From Sediminimonas qiaohouensis DSM 21189 (GTDB lineage Bacteria > Pseudomonadota > Alphaproteobacteria > Rhodobacterales > Rhodobacteraceae), in assembly GCF_000423645.1 (NCBI RefSeq), contig NZ_AUIJ01000010.1, forward strand, positions 1 to 64,000: DNA of 64,000 bases. The letters run 5' to 3'. The notes below the pieces were generated by a model. It had not been told where the DNA came from. It searched no databases and saw only the letters and a list, made by a program, of their open reading frames with translations. Positions within the stretch are counted from its first letter, which is position 1. Every line of letters starts with the position of its first letter. The position numbers and the translations under genes were made by a program. Positions 54,958 through 63,732 of this stretch are shown piece by piece.

Positions 54958-55635
54958 TCACCATGGCACGCGCTTGCCCCGCCAATCGAAGAACCCGCCG
55001 CTATCGCCGGGGCGCAGCCCCTCGATCACCCGCAGCAGGTTGCGCGCGGCCTCCTCGGGCGACACCGCGGGATGACGGCCGAGGTATTCCTCGGTGAACG
55101 GCGTCGCAACGGTGCCGGGGTGCAGCGCGGCGCAGATCGCCTGCGGATGGCTACGCGCCACCTCGATCGCGGCGCCGTGCATCATCTGGTTCAAGGCCGC
55201 CTTGGCCGTGCGATAGGAATACCAGCCCCCCATGCGGTTGTCCCCGATCGATCCAACCCGCGCCGACAGCGCCGCGAACACCGCCCGCCGATCGCGCGGC
55301 AAGAGCCGCAGCGCGTGCTTGAGCACCAGCGATGGCCCCACGCAATTGAGCATGAACTGATCGCGCATCGCCTCCGCGCTCAGCGCCCCGAGCGATTTTT
55401 CCGGCCGCGCGCCGCCGATCTCCAACGCGCCCGTCGCCACCAGCACCAGGTCAAACCCCGGCGTCAGCGCACCAAGGGCGTCCGCCACGCGGCCCTCGTC
55501 GGTCACGTCCAGACCGTCCCGCCCGCGCGACAGCCCCGTCACCGCCACGCCACGCCCCGCCAGCGCCGCGCATAGCGCAGTGCCGATTCCGCCCGACGCG
55601 CCGATGATCAATGCCCGTTGCACTTGCCGGGACAT
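54958..55635 (-). CDS. Short-chain dehydrogenase/reductase (SDR) family protein
   Basis: A 225-residue Rossmann-fold oxidoreductase with the cofactor loop I-G-A-S-G-G-I-G (11-18), L-N-C-V-G-P (the N-x-x-x-P helix region) and the catalytic Y-x-x-x-K in W-Y-S-Y-R-T-A-K-A-A-L-N. S-A-R-V-G-S-I supplies the catalytic serine region. It resembles CsgA/C-factor-type SDRs. Substrate unknown. The ATG at 55635 is preferred over one at 55755, which would run across the leuA leader. Confidence 0.87.
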   Translation of the reverse strand: MSRQVQRALIIGASGGIGTALCAALAGRGVAVTGLSRGRDGLDVTDEGRVADALGALTPGFDLVLVATGALEIGGARPEKSLGALSAEAMRDQFMLNCVGPSLVLKHALRLLPRDRRAVFAALSARVGSIGDNRMGGWYSYRTAKAALNQMMHGAAIEVARSHPQAICAALHPGTVATPFTEEYLGRHPAVSPEEAARNLLRVIEGLRPGDSGGFFDWRGKRVPW

Positions 55636-55708
55636 AGCAGGCGCCCGTGCGGTATCAATTCGAATTTCCCGCTTTTCATTTGTGCCATGAAATGTATAAC
55701 CTGACCCC

Positions 55709-55795
55709 ATGACACAAACGGGCAACATTACGACCACAACGCGTGCCTTTGGCACGCTGCCCGGTATTGCCCTGCTTCTGCTAAGCCGCCTCTGA
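55709..55795 (+). CDS. leuL: leuA leader peptide
   Basis: A 28-codon reading frame ending 87 bases before leuA. Its codons 22-25 are CTG-CTT-CTG-CTA, four leucines in a row, with further Leu at 17 and 28 (P-G-I-A-L-L-L-L-S-R-L). This is the layout of leucine attenuation leader peptides. It is too short for routine gene calling. It overlaps nothing real on the other strand. Confidence 0.75.
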   Translation: MTQTGNITTTTRAFGTLPGIALLLLSRL

Positions 55796-55825
55796 GCGTG
55801 CCATCTTGGCGCGACCGCTCAGAGG
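55741..55825 (+). promoter_or_regulatory. leuA attenuator-like RNA structures
   Basis: Three mutually exclusive pairings are visible. Segment 1 GCGTGCC (55741-55747) pairs with segment 2 GGCACGC (55751-55757). Segment 2 pairs equally with segment 3 GCGTGCC (55796-55802). Segment 3's neighbour CCTCTGAGCG (55789-55798) pairs with segment 4 CGCTCAGAGG (55816-55825). The 3:4 stem lacks a U-run, so it may act with Rho or by another route. The Leu codons lie between segments 2 and 3, which differs from the textbook layout. Confidence 0.62.
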
Positions 55826-55881
55826 ATGTGCCCTTCGCGCCCCGCAAATCTTAGCAGACACCAGATATCAGAGTTATCACC

Positions 55882-57456
55882 ATGACCCAGAATGCTGAAC
55901 AAGACCGCGTCTTGATCTTCGACACAACGCTGCGCGACGGCGAACAATCGCCCGGCGCCACCATGACCCATGCCGAGAAACTGGAAATCGCCGAGATGCT
56001 CGATGACATGGGCGTCGATATCATCGAAGCAGGCTTTCCCATTGCCTCCGAGGGCGATTTCAAGGCGGTCAAGGAAATCGCTGAACGCTCAAAGCAGGCA
56101 GTGATCTGTGGCCTGGCCCGCGCCAACCTCAAGGATATCGACCGCTGCTGGGACGCCGTGAGACATAGCGCCCGGCCCCGCATCCATACCTTCATCGGCA
56201 CCTCGCCCCTGCACCGCGCCATCCCGGGCCTGACACAGGACGAAATGGCCGAGCGGATCCACGAAACCGTGAGCCACGCACGGGGCCTGTGCGACAACGT
56301 GCAATGGTCGCCGATGGATGCCACCCGCACCGAATGGGATTACCTCAAGCGCGTGGTCGAAATCGCGATCAACGCGGGCGCGACCACCATCAACATCCCC
56401 GATACCGTGGGCTATACCGCGCCGGTGGAATCGGCCGACCTGATCCGCCGCCTGATCGCCGAGGTGCCGGGCGCCGCGGACATCGTGTTCGCCACCCATT
56501 GCCACAACGATCTGGGCATGGCCACGGCCAACGCGCTGGCCGCCGTCGAAGGCGGCGCGCGCCAGATCGAATGCACGGTAAACGGCTTGGGCGAACGCGC
56601 AGGCAACACCGCCCTGGAAGAGGTGGTCATGGCCCTCAAGGTGCGCCACGACATCATGCCGTGGCACACGCAGGTGGATTCGACCAAGATCATGAACATC
56701 TCGCGCCGCGTCGCCACCGTCAGCGGCTTTGCCGTGCAGTTCAACAAGGCCATCGTCGGCAAGAACGCCTTCGCCCACGAATCCGGCATTCACCAGGACG
56801 GGATGCTCAAGAACGCCGAAACCTTCGAAATCATGCGCCCCGCCGATGTCGGGCTGGCCGAAACCAGCCTTGTGATGGGCAAGCATTCGGGCCGCGCGGC
56901 CCTGCGCGCCAAGCTGCACGATCTGGGCTTCGACATGGCCGAGAACCAGCTTGCCGACATCTTCGTGCGCTTCAAGGATCTCGCCGACCGCAAGAAAGAG
57001 GTCTACGACGAAGACCTGATCGCGCTGGTCCATGCCGGCGACGACCCGGAAAACGACCGGTTGCAGATCAAGTCGCTGCGCGTGGTCTGCGGCACCGGCG
57101 GCCCGGCCGAGGCGGAGTTGAAGATGATGATCGATGGCAAGGAAAAGACCGCGCAGCAAACCGGCGACGGCCCCGTCGACGCCGCCTTCAACGCGGTCAA
57201 GGCGCTGTTCTCGCACGACGCGACCCTGCAACTCTACCAGGTGCACGCCGTGACCGAGGGCACCGACGCCCAGGCCACAGTCAGCGTCCGCATGGAAGAG
57301 GAAGGCCGCATCGTCACCGGCCAATCGGCCGATACTGACACTGTCGTCGCCAGCGCACGCGCCTATGTCAACGCGCTCAACCGCCTGCTGGTCCGGCGCG
57401 AGAAATCCGCCCCCGGCGAGGACACCCGCGAGGTCAGCTACAAGGACGTGGGCTAA
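55882..57456 (+). CDS. leuA: 2-isopropylmalate synthase
   Basis: First committed step of leucine biosynthesis: acetyl-CoA + 2-oxoisovalerate to 2-isopropylmalate. The 524-residue protein has the HMGL-like barrel start I-F-D-T-T-L-R-D-G-E-Q-S-P-G, the metal-binding A-T-H-C-H-N-D-L-G-M motif, and N-G-L-G-E-R-A-G-N-T-A-L-E. A C-terminal LeuA dimer/allosteric domain begins near residue 400, where leucine feedback would act. Preceded by a leucine-rich leader peptide. Confidence 0.96.
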   Translation: MTQNAEQDRVLIFDTTLRDGEQSPGATMTHAEKLEIAEMLDDMGVDIIEAGFPIASEGDFKAVKEIAERSKQAVICGLARANLKDIDRCWDAVRHSARPRIHTFIGTSPLHRAIPGLTQDEMAERIHETVSHARGLCDNVQWSPMDATRTEWDYLKRVVEIAINAGATTINIPDTVGYTAPVESADLIRRLIAEVPGAADIVFATHCHNDLGMATANALAAVEGGARQIECTVNGLGERAGNTALEEVVMALKVRHDIMPWHTQVDSTKIMNISRRVATVSGFAVQFNKAIVGKNAFAHESGIHQDGMLKNAETFEIMRPADVGLAETSLVMGKHSGRAALRAKLHDLGFDMAENQLADIFVRFKDLADRKKEVYDEDLIALVHAGDDPENDRLQIKSLRVVCGTGGPAEAELKMMIDGKEKTAQQTGDGPVDAAFNAVKALFSHDATLQLYQVHAVTEGTDAQATVSVRMEEEGRIVTGQSADTDTVVASARAYVNALNRLLVRREKSAPGEDTREVSYKDVG

Positions 57457-57479
57457 CCGCGCGCCCCTTTCGACCCATC

Positions 57480-57515
57480 GAAGCGCGGCGCGTGATCATG
57501 CCTGCGCCGCGCTTC
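57480..57515 (+). terminator. Terminator-like hairpin after leuA
   Basis: A perfect 12-bp stem GAAGCGCGGCGC / GCGCCGCGCTTC with a 12-base loop. It merges into short repeat copy 8. No long U-run follows, so its strength is uncertain. Confidence 0.65.
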
Positions 57516-57546
57516 ATCTTGCCCAAAATACTCCCGCCGGAGGCTC
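57511..57546 (+). repeat. Short intergenic repeat, copy 8
   Basis: GCTTCATCTTGCCCAAAATA then CTCCCGCCGGAGGCTC, the copy closest to the family consensus. It lies between the convergent leuA and fdsD genes. Read on the minus strand it forms CCTCCGGCGGGAG followed by TATTTTGGG. Confidence 0.72.
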
Positions 57547-57590
57547 CGGCGACAGCCACGCGCGCAGCGGCCGGTCTTTGGCACGCCCTT

Positions 57591-57809
57591 CTATACGGGC
57601 GTGCGCAGTTTCTGCGCGGCGTCCAGCACTAGGGGGTCCAGCCCCTCGCCGCCCTGCGCGATATGATCCAGCAGTTGCCGGCGCATCCGCGGCTCCCAGA
57701 AGTCGTTGATATGATCGGCCACCCTGTCTGCCTGCGCCTCGCTGGGCTGGCTGTGGAAAAAGGTGGCGATCTGGTTGGCCATGCGGATCATTTTCTCAGG
57801 CGACATCAT
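57591..57809 (-). CDS. fdsD: NAD-dependent formate dehydrogenase, delta subunit
   Basis: A 72-residue accessory/delta subunit of soluble formate dehydrogenase. The pattern K-M-I-R-M-A-N-Q-I-A-T-F-F at the start and the segment A-D-H-I-N-D-F-W-E-P-R-M-R-R-Q-L-L matches FdsD. It is the last gene of the operon and overlaps the fdhD stop by 14 bases. Its role is in complex maturation or stability. Confidence 0.92.
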   Translation of the reverse strand: MMSPEKMIRMANQIATFFHSQPSEAQADRVADHINDFWEPRMRRQLLDHIAQGGEGLDPLVLDAAQKLRTPV

Positions 57810-58617
57810 TGGTCCCTATCTTGATACGGTTTGCGTGCGAAAACAGCTCGAACCCCCTACCCTTGGCAAACGCGGCCAGGGTGATCCCCGCCCCGTCTGC
57901 CAGGCGCAGGGCATGCGCCGTGGGCGCGGACACTGCCACCAGCACCGGACAGCCGGCCATGGCGCATTTCTGCACCATTTCCACCGACACCCGACTGGTC
58001 AACACGAACGCCCCCTGCGCCGGGTCCAGCCCCTGCCGTGCCATCGCGCCGATCACCTTGTCCAGCGCATTGTGGCGGCCGACATCCTCGCGCGCGGCGA
58101 CGATCCCCGCGCCGGGACTCAGGAAGCCGGCCGCGTGCACCGCGTTGGTGCGATCATGCAGCGGCTGATGCGCGCGCAGCGCCTCGTTCGCGCCCGCCAG
58201 TTCCGACCGCGACAGCATCGTGCCGCCCGATCCCACATGCGGCAACGTCCGCACCGCCTGTTCCAGGCTGTCGATCCCGCACAGGCCGCAGCCCACCGGC
58301 CCGGCCATCTGCCGCCGCCGCGCGCCCAGTGCCGCGCCGCAGCCTTCGCTCAGCCACATGCGCGCCTCGATACCCTGCGCGTGCTCGACCTGCTCGAACT
58401 CGGTGATCTGGCCGATGTCGCTGACGATGCCCTCGGTCAGGGAAAAGCCTATGGCGAAATCGTGTATGTCGGTTGGTGTCGCCATCATCACCGCATGTGT
58501 GGTGCCGTCATAGACCATCGCCACCGCCGCCTCTTCAGGCAGGGTGCGGGTGACGTCACGCACATCGCCCGGCCTGACGGACAGGCCGGGCATGCTTTGG
58601 GTGGCGCGCGTGGCCAT
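57796..58617 (-). CDS. fdhD: Formate dehydrogenase sulfurtransferase FdhD
   Basis: Transfers sulfur from IscS to the molybdenum cofactor, needed for active formate dehydrogenase. The 273-residue protein has the essential double cysteine C-G-L-C in G-C-G-L-C-G-I-D, and the family segments A-R-E-D-V-G-R-H-N-A-L-D-K and S-V-E-M-V-Q-K-C. The ATG at 58617 is preferred; an earlier ATG at 58659 would overlap fdsA. It lies between fdsA and fdsD on the same strand. Confidence 0.94.
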   Translation of the reverse strand: MATRATQSMPGLSVRPGDVRDVTRTLPEEAAVAMVYDGTTHAVMMATPTDIHDFAIGFSLTEGIVSDIGQITEFEQVEHAQGIEARMWLSEGCGAALGARRRQMAGPVGCGLCGIDSLEQAVRTLPHVGSGGTMLSRSELAGANEALRAHQPLHDRTNAVHAAGFLSPGAGIVAAREDVGRHNALDKVIGAMARQGLDPAQGAFVLTSRVSVEMVQKCAMAGCPVLVAVSAPTAHALRLADGAGITLAAFAKGRGFELFSHANRIKIGTNDVA

Positions 58618-58627
58618 CGCGTCGGCC

Positions 58628-61522
58628 CTATTGCGCCGCTGGCAGGATGCGCCGGGCACGCGCGGCCTGCGCAGCGTAGTCCTCCTGCCAGTCGGTTGGT
58701 CCGTTCGACGGGCTGACCTGCACCGCTGTCACCTTGTATTCGGGGCAGTTGGTCGCCCAGTCGCTGAAATCGCTGGTGATCACGTTGGCCTGAGTATCGG
58801 GGTGGTGGAACGTGGTATAAACGACGCCGGGGCTGACCCGGTCGGTCACCTTGGCCCGCAGCGACGTATCGCCGATGCGGCTGGCCAGCTTGACCCAGTC
58901 GCCCTCCTTGACCCCGCGCACCTCGGCATCGTGGGGATGGATTTCCAGCACGTCCTCGTCATGCCATATCACGTTATCGGTGCGCCGCGTCTGCGCCCCC
59001 ACATTGTATTGCGACAGGATGCGCCCGGTGGTCAGCAACAGCGGATAGCGCGGCCCGGTCTTTTCCTCGGTGGCGACGTATTCGGTCACGATGAACCGCC
59101 CCTTGCCGCGCACGAACCCGTCCACATGCATCAGCGGCGTGCCGTCCGGATGTGCCTCGTTGCAGGGCCACTGCACCGATCCCTTTTCTTCCAGCAGGTC
59201 ATAGCTGACGCCGCTGAAGCTGGGCGTTGTGGCGGCGATCTCGTCCATGATTTCCGACGGGTGCTGATACGCCCACTCGCCGCCCATGGCATTGGCCAAT
59301 AGCTGTGTCACCTCCCAGTCGGCATAGCCGCTGCGCGGTGCCATCACCTTGCGCACGCGGTTGATGCGCCGCTCGGCATTGGTGAAGGTGCCGTCCTTCT
59401 CCAGGAAGGTCGACCCGGGCAGGAACACATGCGCATAATTGGCCGTCTCGTTGAGGAACAGGTCATGCACGATGACGCATTCCATCGCCGCCAGCCCCGC
59501 CGCGACATGCTTGGTGTCAGGGTCCGATTGCAGGATGTCTTCGCCCTGACAGTACAGCCCCTTGAAGCTGCCATCCACCGCCGCATCCAGCATGTTGGGA
59601 ATGCGCAGGCCCGGCTCGTCGTCGATCTTGACACCCCACAGGTCCTCGTAAACCTCGCGCACATCAGGGTTCTTGACGTGGCGATAGCCCGGCAATTCAT
59701 GCGGGAACGACCCCATGTCGCACGAGCCCTGCACGTTATTCTGCCCGCGCAGCGGGTTCACGCCCACGCCGGGCCGGCCGACATTGCCGGTCATCATCGC
59801 AAGGTTGGCGATGCCGATCACCGTGGTCGATCCCTGGCTGTGCTCGGTCACGCCAAGGCCATAGTAGATCGCTCCGTTGCCGCCCGTCGCGAACAGGCGC
59901 GCCGCCGCCCGCAAATCCGCCGCCGGCACCCCGGTCAGCATCTCGGTCGCCTCGGGGCTGTGGCGCGGATCGCTGACGAACTCGGCATATTCCATGAACT
60001 CGTCCCAATCGCACCGCTCGCGGATGAACGCCTCGTCCATCAATCCCTCGGTCACGATGGTATGCGCCATCGCCGTGACAACCGCCACGTTGGTGCCCGG
60101 CTTCAGGGGCAGGTGATGCGCCGCCTCGACATGCGCCGATTTCACCAGGTCGATCCGCCGCGGGTCGATCACGATCACCTTGGCGCCCTCGCGCAGCCGC
60201 TTCTTCAGGCGGCTGGCGAAAACCGGGTGCGCGTCGGTCGGGTTGGCCCCGATCACCACCGCCACGTCGGTATGCTCGACGCTATCGAAATCCTGCGTGC
60301 CGGCGCTGGTGCCCAGCGTCTGACCAAGCCCATAGCCGGTGGGCGAATGGCACACCCGCGCGCAGGTATCGGTGTTGTTGTTGGCAAACACCTGCCGCGC
60401 CAGTTTCTGCACCAGGTAGGTTTCCTCGTTGGTGCACCGGCTCGACGTGATCACCCCGATCGACCGGCGGCCATAGGTTTCCTGCAACCCGCGCATCTTC
60501 CGCGCCGCAAAGCTCAGCGCCTCGTCCCAGCCTACTTCGCGCCACGGCTCGTCCACGTGATCGCGGATCATCGGGCTCAGGATGCGATCCTTGTGCGCGG
60601 CATAACCATAGGCAAACCGCCCCTTCACACAGGAATGGCCGCGGTTGGCCTTGCCATGCTTGTAGGGCACCATCCGCACCAACTCGTCGCCGTTCAGCTC
60701 CGCCTTGAATGCGCAGCCCACCCCGCAATAGGCGCAAGTGGTCACCACCGAGCGCTCCGGCGTGCCCAGTTCGATCACCGATTTTTCCTGTAGCGTCGCG
60801 GTCGGGCAGGCCTGCACGCAGGCGCCGCAACTCACGCAATCGGACGACATGAAATCATCCAAAGACGCCCCGGCGCTGACCCGGCTGTCAAACCCGCGCC
60901 CCTCGATCGTCAGCGCAAAGGTGCCCTGAACCTCCTCGCAGGCGCGCACGCAGCGCGAGCAGACGATGCATTTACTGGGGTCAAAGGTGAAATACGGGTT
61001 CGACTCATCCTTGGGCGCCCATTCTGGGTTGGCCTCGCCGCTGCTATCGCGCGCCTCGAAATGATTGGCCAGGCCGCCACCTTCCGGCGCGCTGTAGCGC
61101 ACATCGCGCAGACCCACCATGCCGGCCATGTCCTGCAACTCGCAATCGCCATTGGCAGAGCAGGTCAAGCAATCCAGCGGGTGATCCGAGATATACAGCT
61201 CCATCACCCCGCGCCGGATCTTCTTGACCTTGCCGCTCTGGGTGCGCACCACCATGCCCTCGGCCACCGGCGTCGTGCACGAGGCCGGCGTGCCCCGCCG
61301 TCCCTCGATCTCGACCACACATAGCCGGCACGAGCCGAACGCCTCCATGTTGTCGCTGGCGCACAGCTTGGGAATCTCCAGCCCCGCCTCGGCGGCCGCG
61401 CGCATCACGCTGGTACCCTCGGGCACCGTCACGTCAAAGCCGTCAATGCTCAGGGATACAGGCGCCCCCGTCTTGGCCGGGGTGCCCATGTCGCGATCGT
61501 CGGGGATGATGAAATCCTTCAT
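58628..61522 (-). CDS. fdsA: NAD-dependent formate dehydrogenase, alpha (catalytic) subunit
   Basis: Molybdenum- or tungsten-containing subunit oxidising formate to CO2. The 964-residue protein begins with a 2Fe-2S ferredoxin domain (C-A-S-D-N-M-E-A-F-G-S-C-R-L-C; about 18-95). A His/Cys [4Fe-4S] region (H-P-L-D-C-L-T-C-S-A-N-G-D-C), two further 4Fe-4S clusters (C-I-V-C-S-R-C; C-V-S-C-G-A-C), then the C-A-Y-C-G-V-G-C molybdopterin oxidoreductase domain follow. The metal ligand is expected at Cys391 (R-V-C-H-S-P). NADH is made via FdsB. Confidence 0.96.
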   Translation of the reverse strand: MKDFIIPDDRDMGTPAKTGAPVSLSIDGFDVTVPEGTSVMRAAAEAGLEIPKLCASDNMEAFGSCRLCVVEIEGRRGTPASCTTPVAEGMVVRTQSGKVKKIRRGVMELYISDHPLDCLTCSANGDCELQDMAGMVGLRDVRYSAPEGGGLANHFEARDSSGEANPEWAPKDESNPYFTFDPSKCIVCSRCVRACEEVQGTFALTIEGRGFDSRVSAGASLDDFMSSDCVSCGACVQACPTATLQEKSVIELGTPERSVVTTCAYCGVGCAFKAELNGDELVRMVPYKHGKANRGHSCVKGRFAYGYAAHKDRILSPMIRDHVDEPWREVGWDEALSFAARKMRGLQETYGRRSIGVITSSRCTNEETYLVQKLARQVFANNNTDTCARVCHSPTGYGLGQTLGTSAGTQDFDSVEHTDVAVVIGANPTDAHPVFASRLKKRLREGAKVIVIDPRRIDLVKSAHVEAAHHLPLKPGTNVAVVTAMAHTIVTEGLMDEAFIRERCDWDEFMEYAEFVSDPRHSPEATEMLTGVPAADLRAAARLFATGGNGAIYYGLGVTEHSQGSTTVIGIANLAMMTGNVGRPGVGVNPLRGQNNVQGSCDMGSFPHELPGYRHVKNPDVREVYEDLWGVKIDDEPGLRIPNMLDAAVDGSFKGLYCQGEDILQSDPDTKHVAAGLAAMECVIVHDLFLNETANYAHVFLPGSTFLEKDGTFTNAERRINRVRKVMAPRSGYADWEVTQLLANAMGGEWAYQHPSEIMDEIAATTPSFSGVSYDLLEEKGSVQWPCNEAHPDGTPLMHVDGFVRGKGRFIVTEYVATEEKTGPRYPLLLTTGRILSQYNVGAQTRRTDNVIWHDEDVLEIHPHDAEVRGVKEGDWVKLASRIGDTSLRAKVTDRVSPGVVYTTFHHPDTQANVITSDFSDWATNCPEYKVTAVQVSPSNGPTDWQEDYAAQAARARRILPAAQ

Positions 61523-61534
61523 GGCCGAACCCTT

Positions 61535-61583
61535 GCTTCATCTTGCCTGAAATACTCCGGGGGTGTGGGGGCAGCGCCCCCAC
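61535..61583 (+). repeat. Short intergenic repeat, copy 9, plus G-rich hairpin
   Basis: GCTTCATCTTGCCTGAAATA then CTCCGGGGGT, followed by GTGGGGG-CAGCG-CCCCCAC (61565-61583). It lies in the gap between fdsB and fdsA and matches the combination found between argD and argF. Confidence 0.7.
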
Positions 61584-61628
61584 CCGCGCGCCGCGCAGGG
61601 CGCGGCGCAATCGCGTGCGAACGCCCGA

Positions 61629-63149
61629 TCATTCCGCCGCCTCCCGGCTGCGCGCGAAATCGTCCGGGAAATGCCGCAGCGCCGACATCACCGGGTAGGG
61701 CGTCAGCCCTCCAAGCGCGCAGAGCGAACCGTCGGTCATCGTCTCGCACAGATCGCCCAGCAACTCGGGCGCATCCGCGTCGCCTTCGGCGATGCGGTCG
61801 ATGGTCTCGACCCCGCGCACCGCGCCGATACGGCAGGGCGTGCACTTGCCGCAACTTTCCACCGCGCAAAACTCCATCGCAAAGCGCGCCATCTTCAGCA
61901 TGTCAACGCTGTCGTCGAACACCACCACGCCGGCATGGCCGATCAGCCCGCCCTGCCCGTCGAACTCTTCATAGGCAAAGGGCGTGTCGAACGTGCTGCG
62001 CGGCATGTACGCGCCTAGCGGCCCGCCGACCTGCACCGCCTTGACGGGCCGCCCGCTGGCGGTGCCGCCCGCGACATCGTCGATCAACTCTCTCAGGGGC
62101 ATGCCAAAGGCCGTCTCGAACAGGCCGCCGTATTTCACGTTGCCCGCGATCTGCACCGGCGTCGTGCCCTTGGAGCGGCCCAACCCGAAATCGGCATAGT
62201 GCGCCGCGCCGCGCTCGAATATCACCGGCACGGTGGCCAGGCTGATCACGTTGTTGACGACTGTCGGCCGGCCCAGGAACCCCTCGATCGCCGGCAGCGG
62301 CGGCTTGGCGCGGACAACGCCGCGCTTGCCCTCCAGCGAATTCAGCAGCGATGTCTCCTCGCCGCACACATACGCACCTGCCCCGACACGGATTTCCATG
62401 TCGAACGCACGCCCCGATCCCAGCACGTCATCGCCCAGCATTCCGGCGGCGCGGGCGGCCTCGACGGCGGCGTTCATCACCTCGATGGCGACGGGGTATT
62501 CGCTGCGCAGGTAGACGTAGCCGCGCGTGGCGCCCACTGCCAGCCCGGCAATCGCCATCCCCTCGATCAGGGTGAAGGGATCGCCCTCCATGATCATCCG
62601 GTCGGCAAAGGTGCCGCTGTCGCCCTCGTCGGCGTTGCAGATAATGTATTTCTGCCCCGCCGGGGTGTCATGCACGGTTTTCCACTTGATCCCGGTGGGA
62701 AAGCCCGCACCGCCGCGCCCGCGTAGGCCGCTGTCGGTAACTTCCTGCACAATATCTGCGGGGGTCATCGCGATCGCGCGGCGCAGCCCCGACAGGCCCC
62801 CATGCGCCTCGTAATCGGCAATATCCAGCGGGTCGATCACGCCGCAGCGCGCGAATGTCAGGCGTGTCTGCCGGGCAAAGAACGGGATCTCTTCGACCGG
62901 GCCTAGCGTTTCCGCGCTGCCATCCAAAAGCGCGGGCACGTCGGCCACACTCACCGGGCCATAAGCCAGCCGCACGCCATCGTCATGCTCGATCTCGACA
63001 AGCGGCTCCAGCCAGATCATGCCGCGGCTGCCGTTTCGCACGATCTGCACGTCTTTGCCGCCGGCCTGCGCCGCATCGCGGATCGCCTCCGCGACCGCGT
63101 CGGCGCCAAGGGCCTTTGCCGCGCTGTCGAGGGGAACGTAGATCTTCAT
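61629..63149 (-). CDS. fdsB: NAD-dependent formate dehydrogenase, beta (NADH/FMN) subunit
   Basis: A 506-residue NuoF-like subunit passing electrons to NAD. It has an N-terminal thioredoxin-like extension (about 1-100), the FMN/NAD-binding G-L-R-G-R-G-G-A-G-F-P-T-G and Y-V-C-G-E-E-T-S-L-L-N-S segments, and the 4Fe-4S motif E-S-C-G-K-C-T-P-C-R-I-G near residue 430. It overlaps fdsG by four bases (ATGA). Confidence 0.95.
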   Translation of the reverse strand: MKIYVPLDSAAKALGADAVAEAIRDAAQAGGKDVQIVRNGSRGMIWLEPLVEIEHDDGVRLAYGPVSVADVPALLDGSAETLGPVEEIPFFARQTRLTFARCGVIDPLDIADYEAHGGLSGLRRAIAMTPADIVQEVTDSGLRGRGGAGFPTGIKWKTVHDTPAGQKYIICNADEGDSGTFADRMIMEGDPFTLIEGMAIAGLAVGATRGYVYLRSEYPVAIEVMNAAVEAARAAGMLGDDVLGSGRAFDMEIRVGAGAYVCGEETSLLNSLEGKRGVVRAKPPLPAIEGFLGRPTVVNNVISLATVPVIFERGAAHYADFGLGRSKGTTPVQIAGNVKYGGLFETAFGMPLRELIDDVAGGTASGRPVKAVQVGGPLGAYMPRSTFDTPFAYEEFDGQGGLIGHAGVVVFDDSVDMLKMARFAMEFCAVESCGKCTPCRIGAVRGVETIDRIAEGDADAPELLGDLCETMTDGSLCALGGLTPYPVMSALRHFPDDFARSREAAE

Positions 63150-63622
63150 GCCCCGGCCTCCTTCAGGATCGTATCAAGCCGCTCCGCATCAACGCGGCCC
63201 ACCAATTCGCCATCGACCATCGCCGCCGGCCCGCAGGCGCACAGGCCCAGGCAATAGACCGGCTCGATCGTGATCGCGCCATCGGCGGTGGTGCCGTGCC
63301 ACGCGACCCCCAACCGCTCCAGCGCGGCATCGGCCAGCGCCGCGCCACCCATCGATTGGCACGCCTCGGCACGGCAGATCTTGACCACGTGGCGCCCGGC
63401 GGGCACGTCGCGGAAATCATGGTAGAATGATACCACGCCATGCACCTCGGCGCGCGTGATGTTCAGCGCGTCGGCGATCAGCGACACCGCCGCCTGCGGA
63501 ATATGGCCGAACGCCTCTTGCAAGCTGTGCAGGATCGGCAACAGCGGCCCTTCCTTCTGCAGGTGGCGCTCGATCAGGGGCTGCATTTCCCCCGCTGTTG
63601 GCTGTGGCAGGTCTTGGCGCAT
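63146..63622 (-). CDS. fdsG: NAD-dependent formate dehydrogenase, gamma subunit
   Basis: A 158-residue NuoE-like 2Fe-2S subunit. The cluster ligands are Cys83 and Cys88 (C-R-A-E-A-C) and Cys124 and Cys128 (C-L-G-L-C). The upstream helical domain includes G-H-I-P and V-S-F-Y-H-D-F. First gene of the operon, with GGGG five bases before its ATG; the LysR-type palindrome lies 75 bases upstream. Confidence 0.95.
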   Translation of the reverse strand: MRQDLPQPTAGEMQPLIERHLQKEGPLLPILHSLQEAFGHIPQAAVSLIADALNITRAEVHGVVSFYHDFRDVPAGRHVVKICRAEACQSMGGAALADAALERLGVAWHGTTADGAITIEPVYCLGLCACGPAAMVDGELVGRVDAERLDTILKEAGA

Positions 63623-63696
63623 ATCGCCCCCCAGTCATTGCTATCGCGCATGGGTGGAGCAATCAGCATTTCAGATCAATATCGGTGTTCCGTTGC

Positions 63697-63717
63697 TTGA
63701 TAGGCGTATCCTATCAA
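63697..63717. promoter_or_regulatory. LysR-type operator upstream of the fds operon
   Basis: A perfect palindrome TTGATAGG-CGTAT-CCTATCAA in the 110-base gap between the LysR gene and fdsG. It contains the LysR T-N11-A core (ATAGG-N5-CCTAT). Probable binding site of the adjacent regulator. Confidence 0.72.
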
Positions 63718-63732
63718 AAAAACGCCCGCGGC

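Noticed and set aside
59429-60793. Plus-strand open frame (454 codons) across fdsA
   Set aside because: Antisense shadow of the formate dehydrogenase alpha subunit, whose metal-binding motifs are intact.
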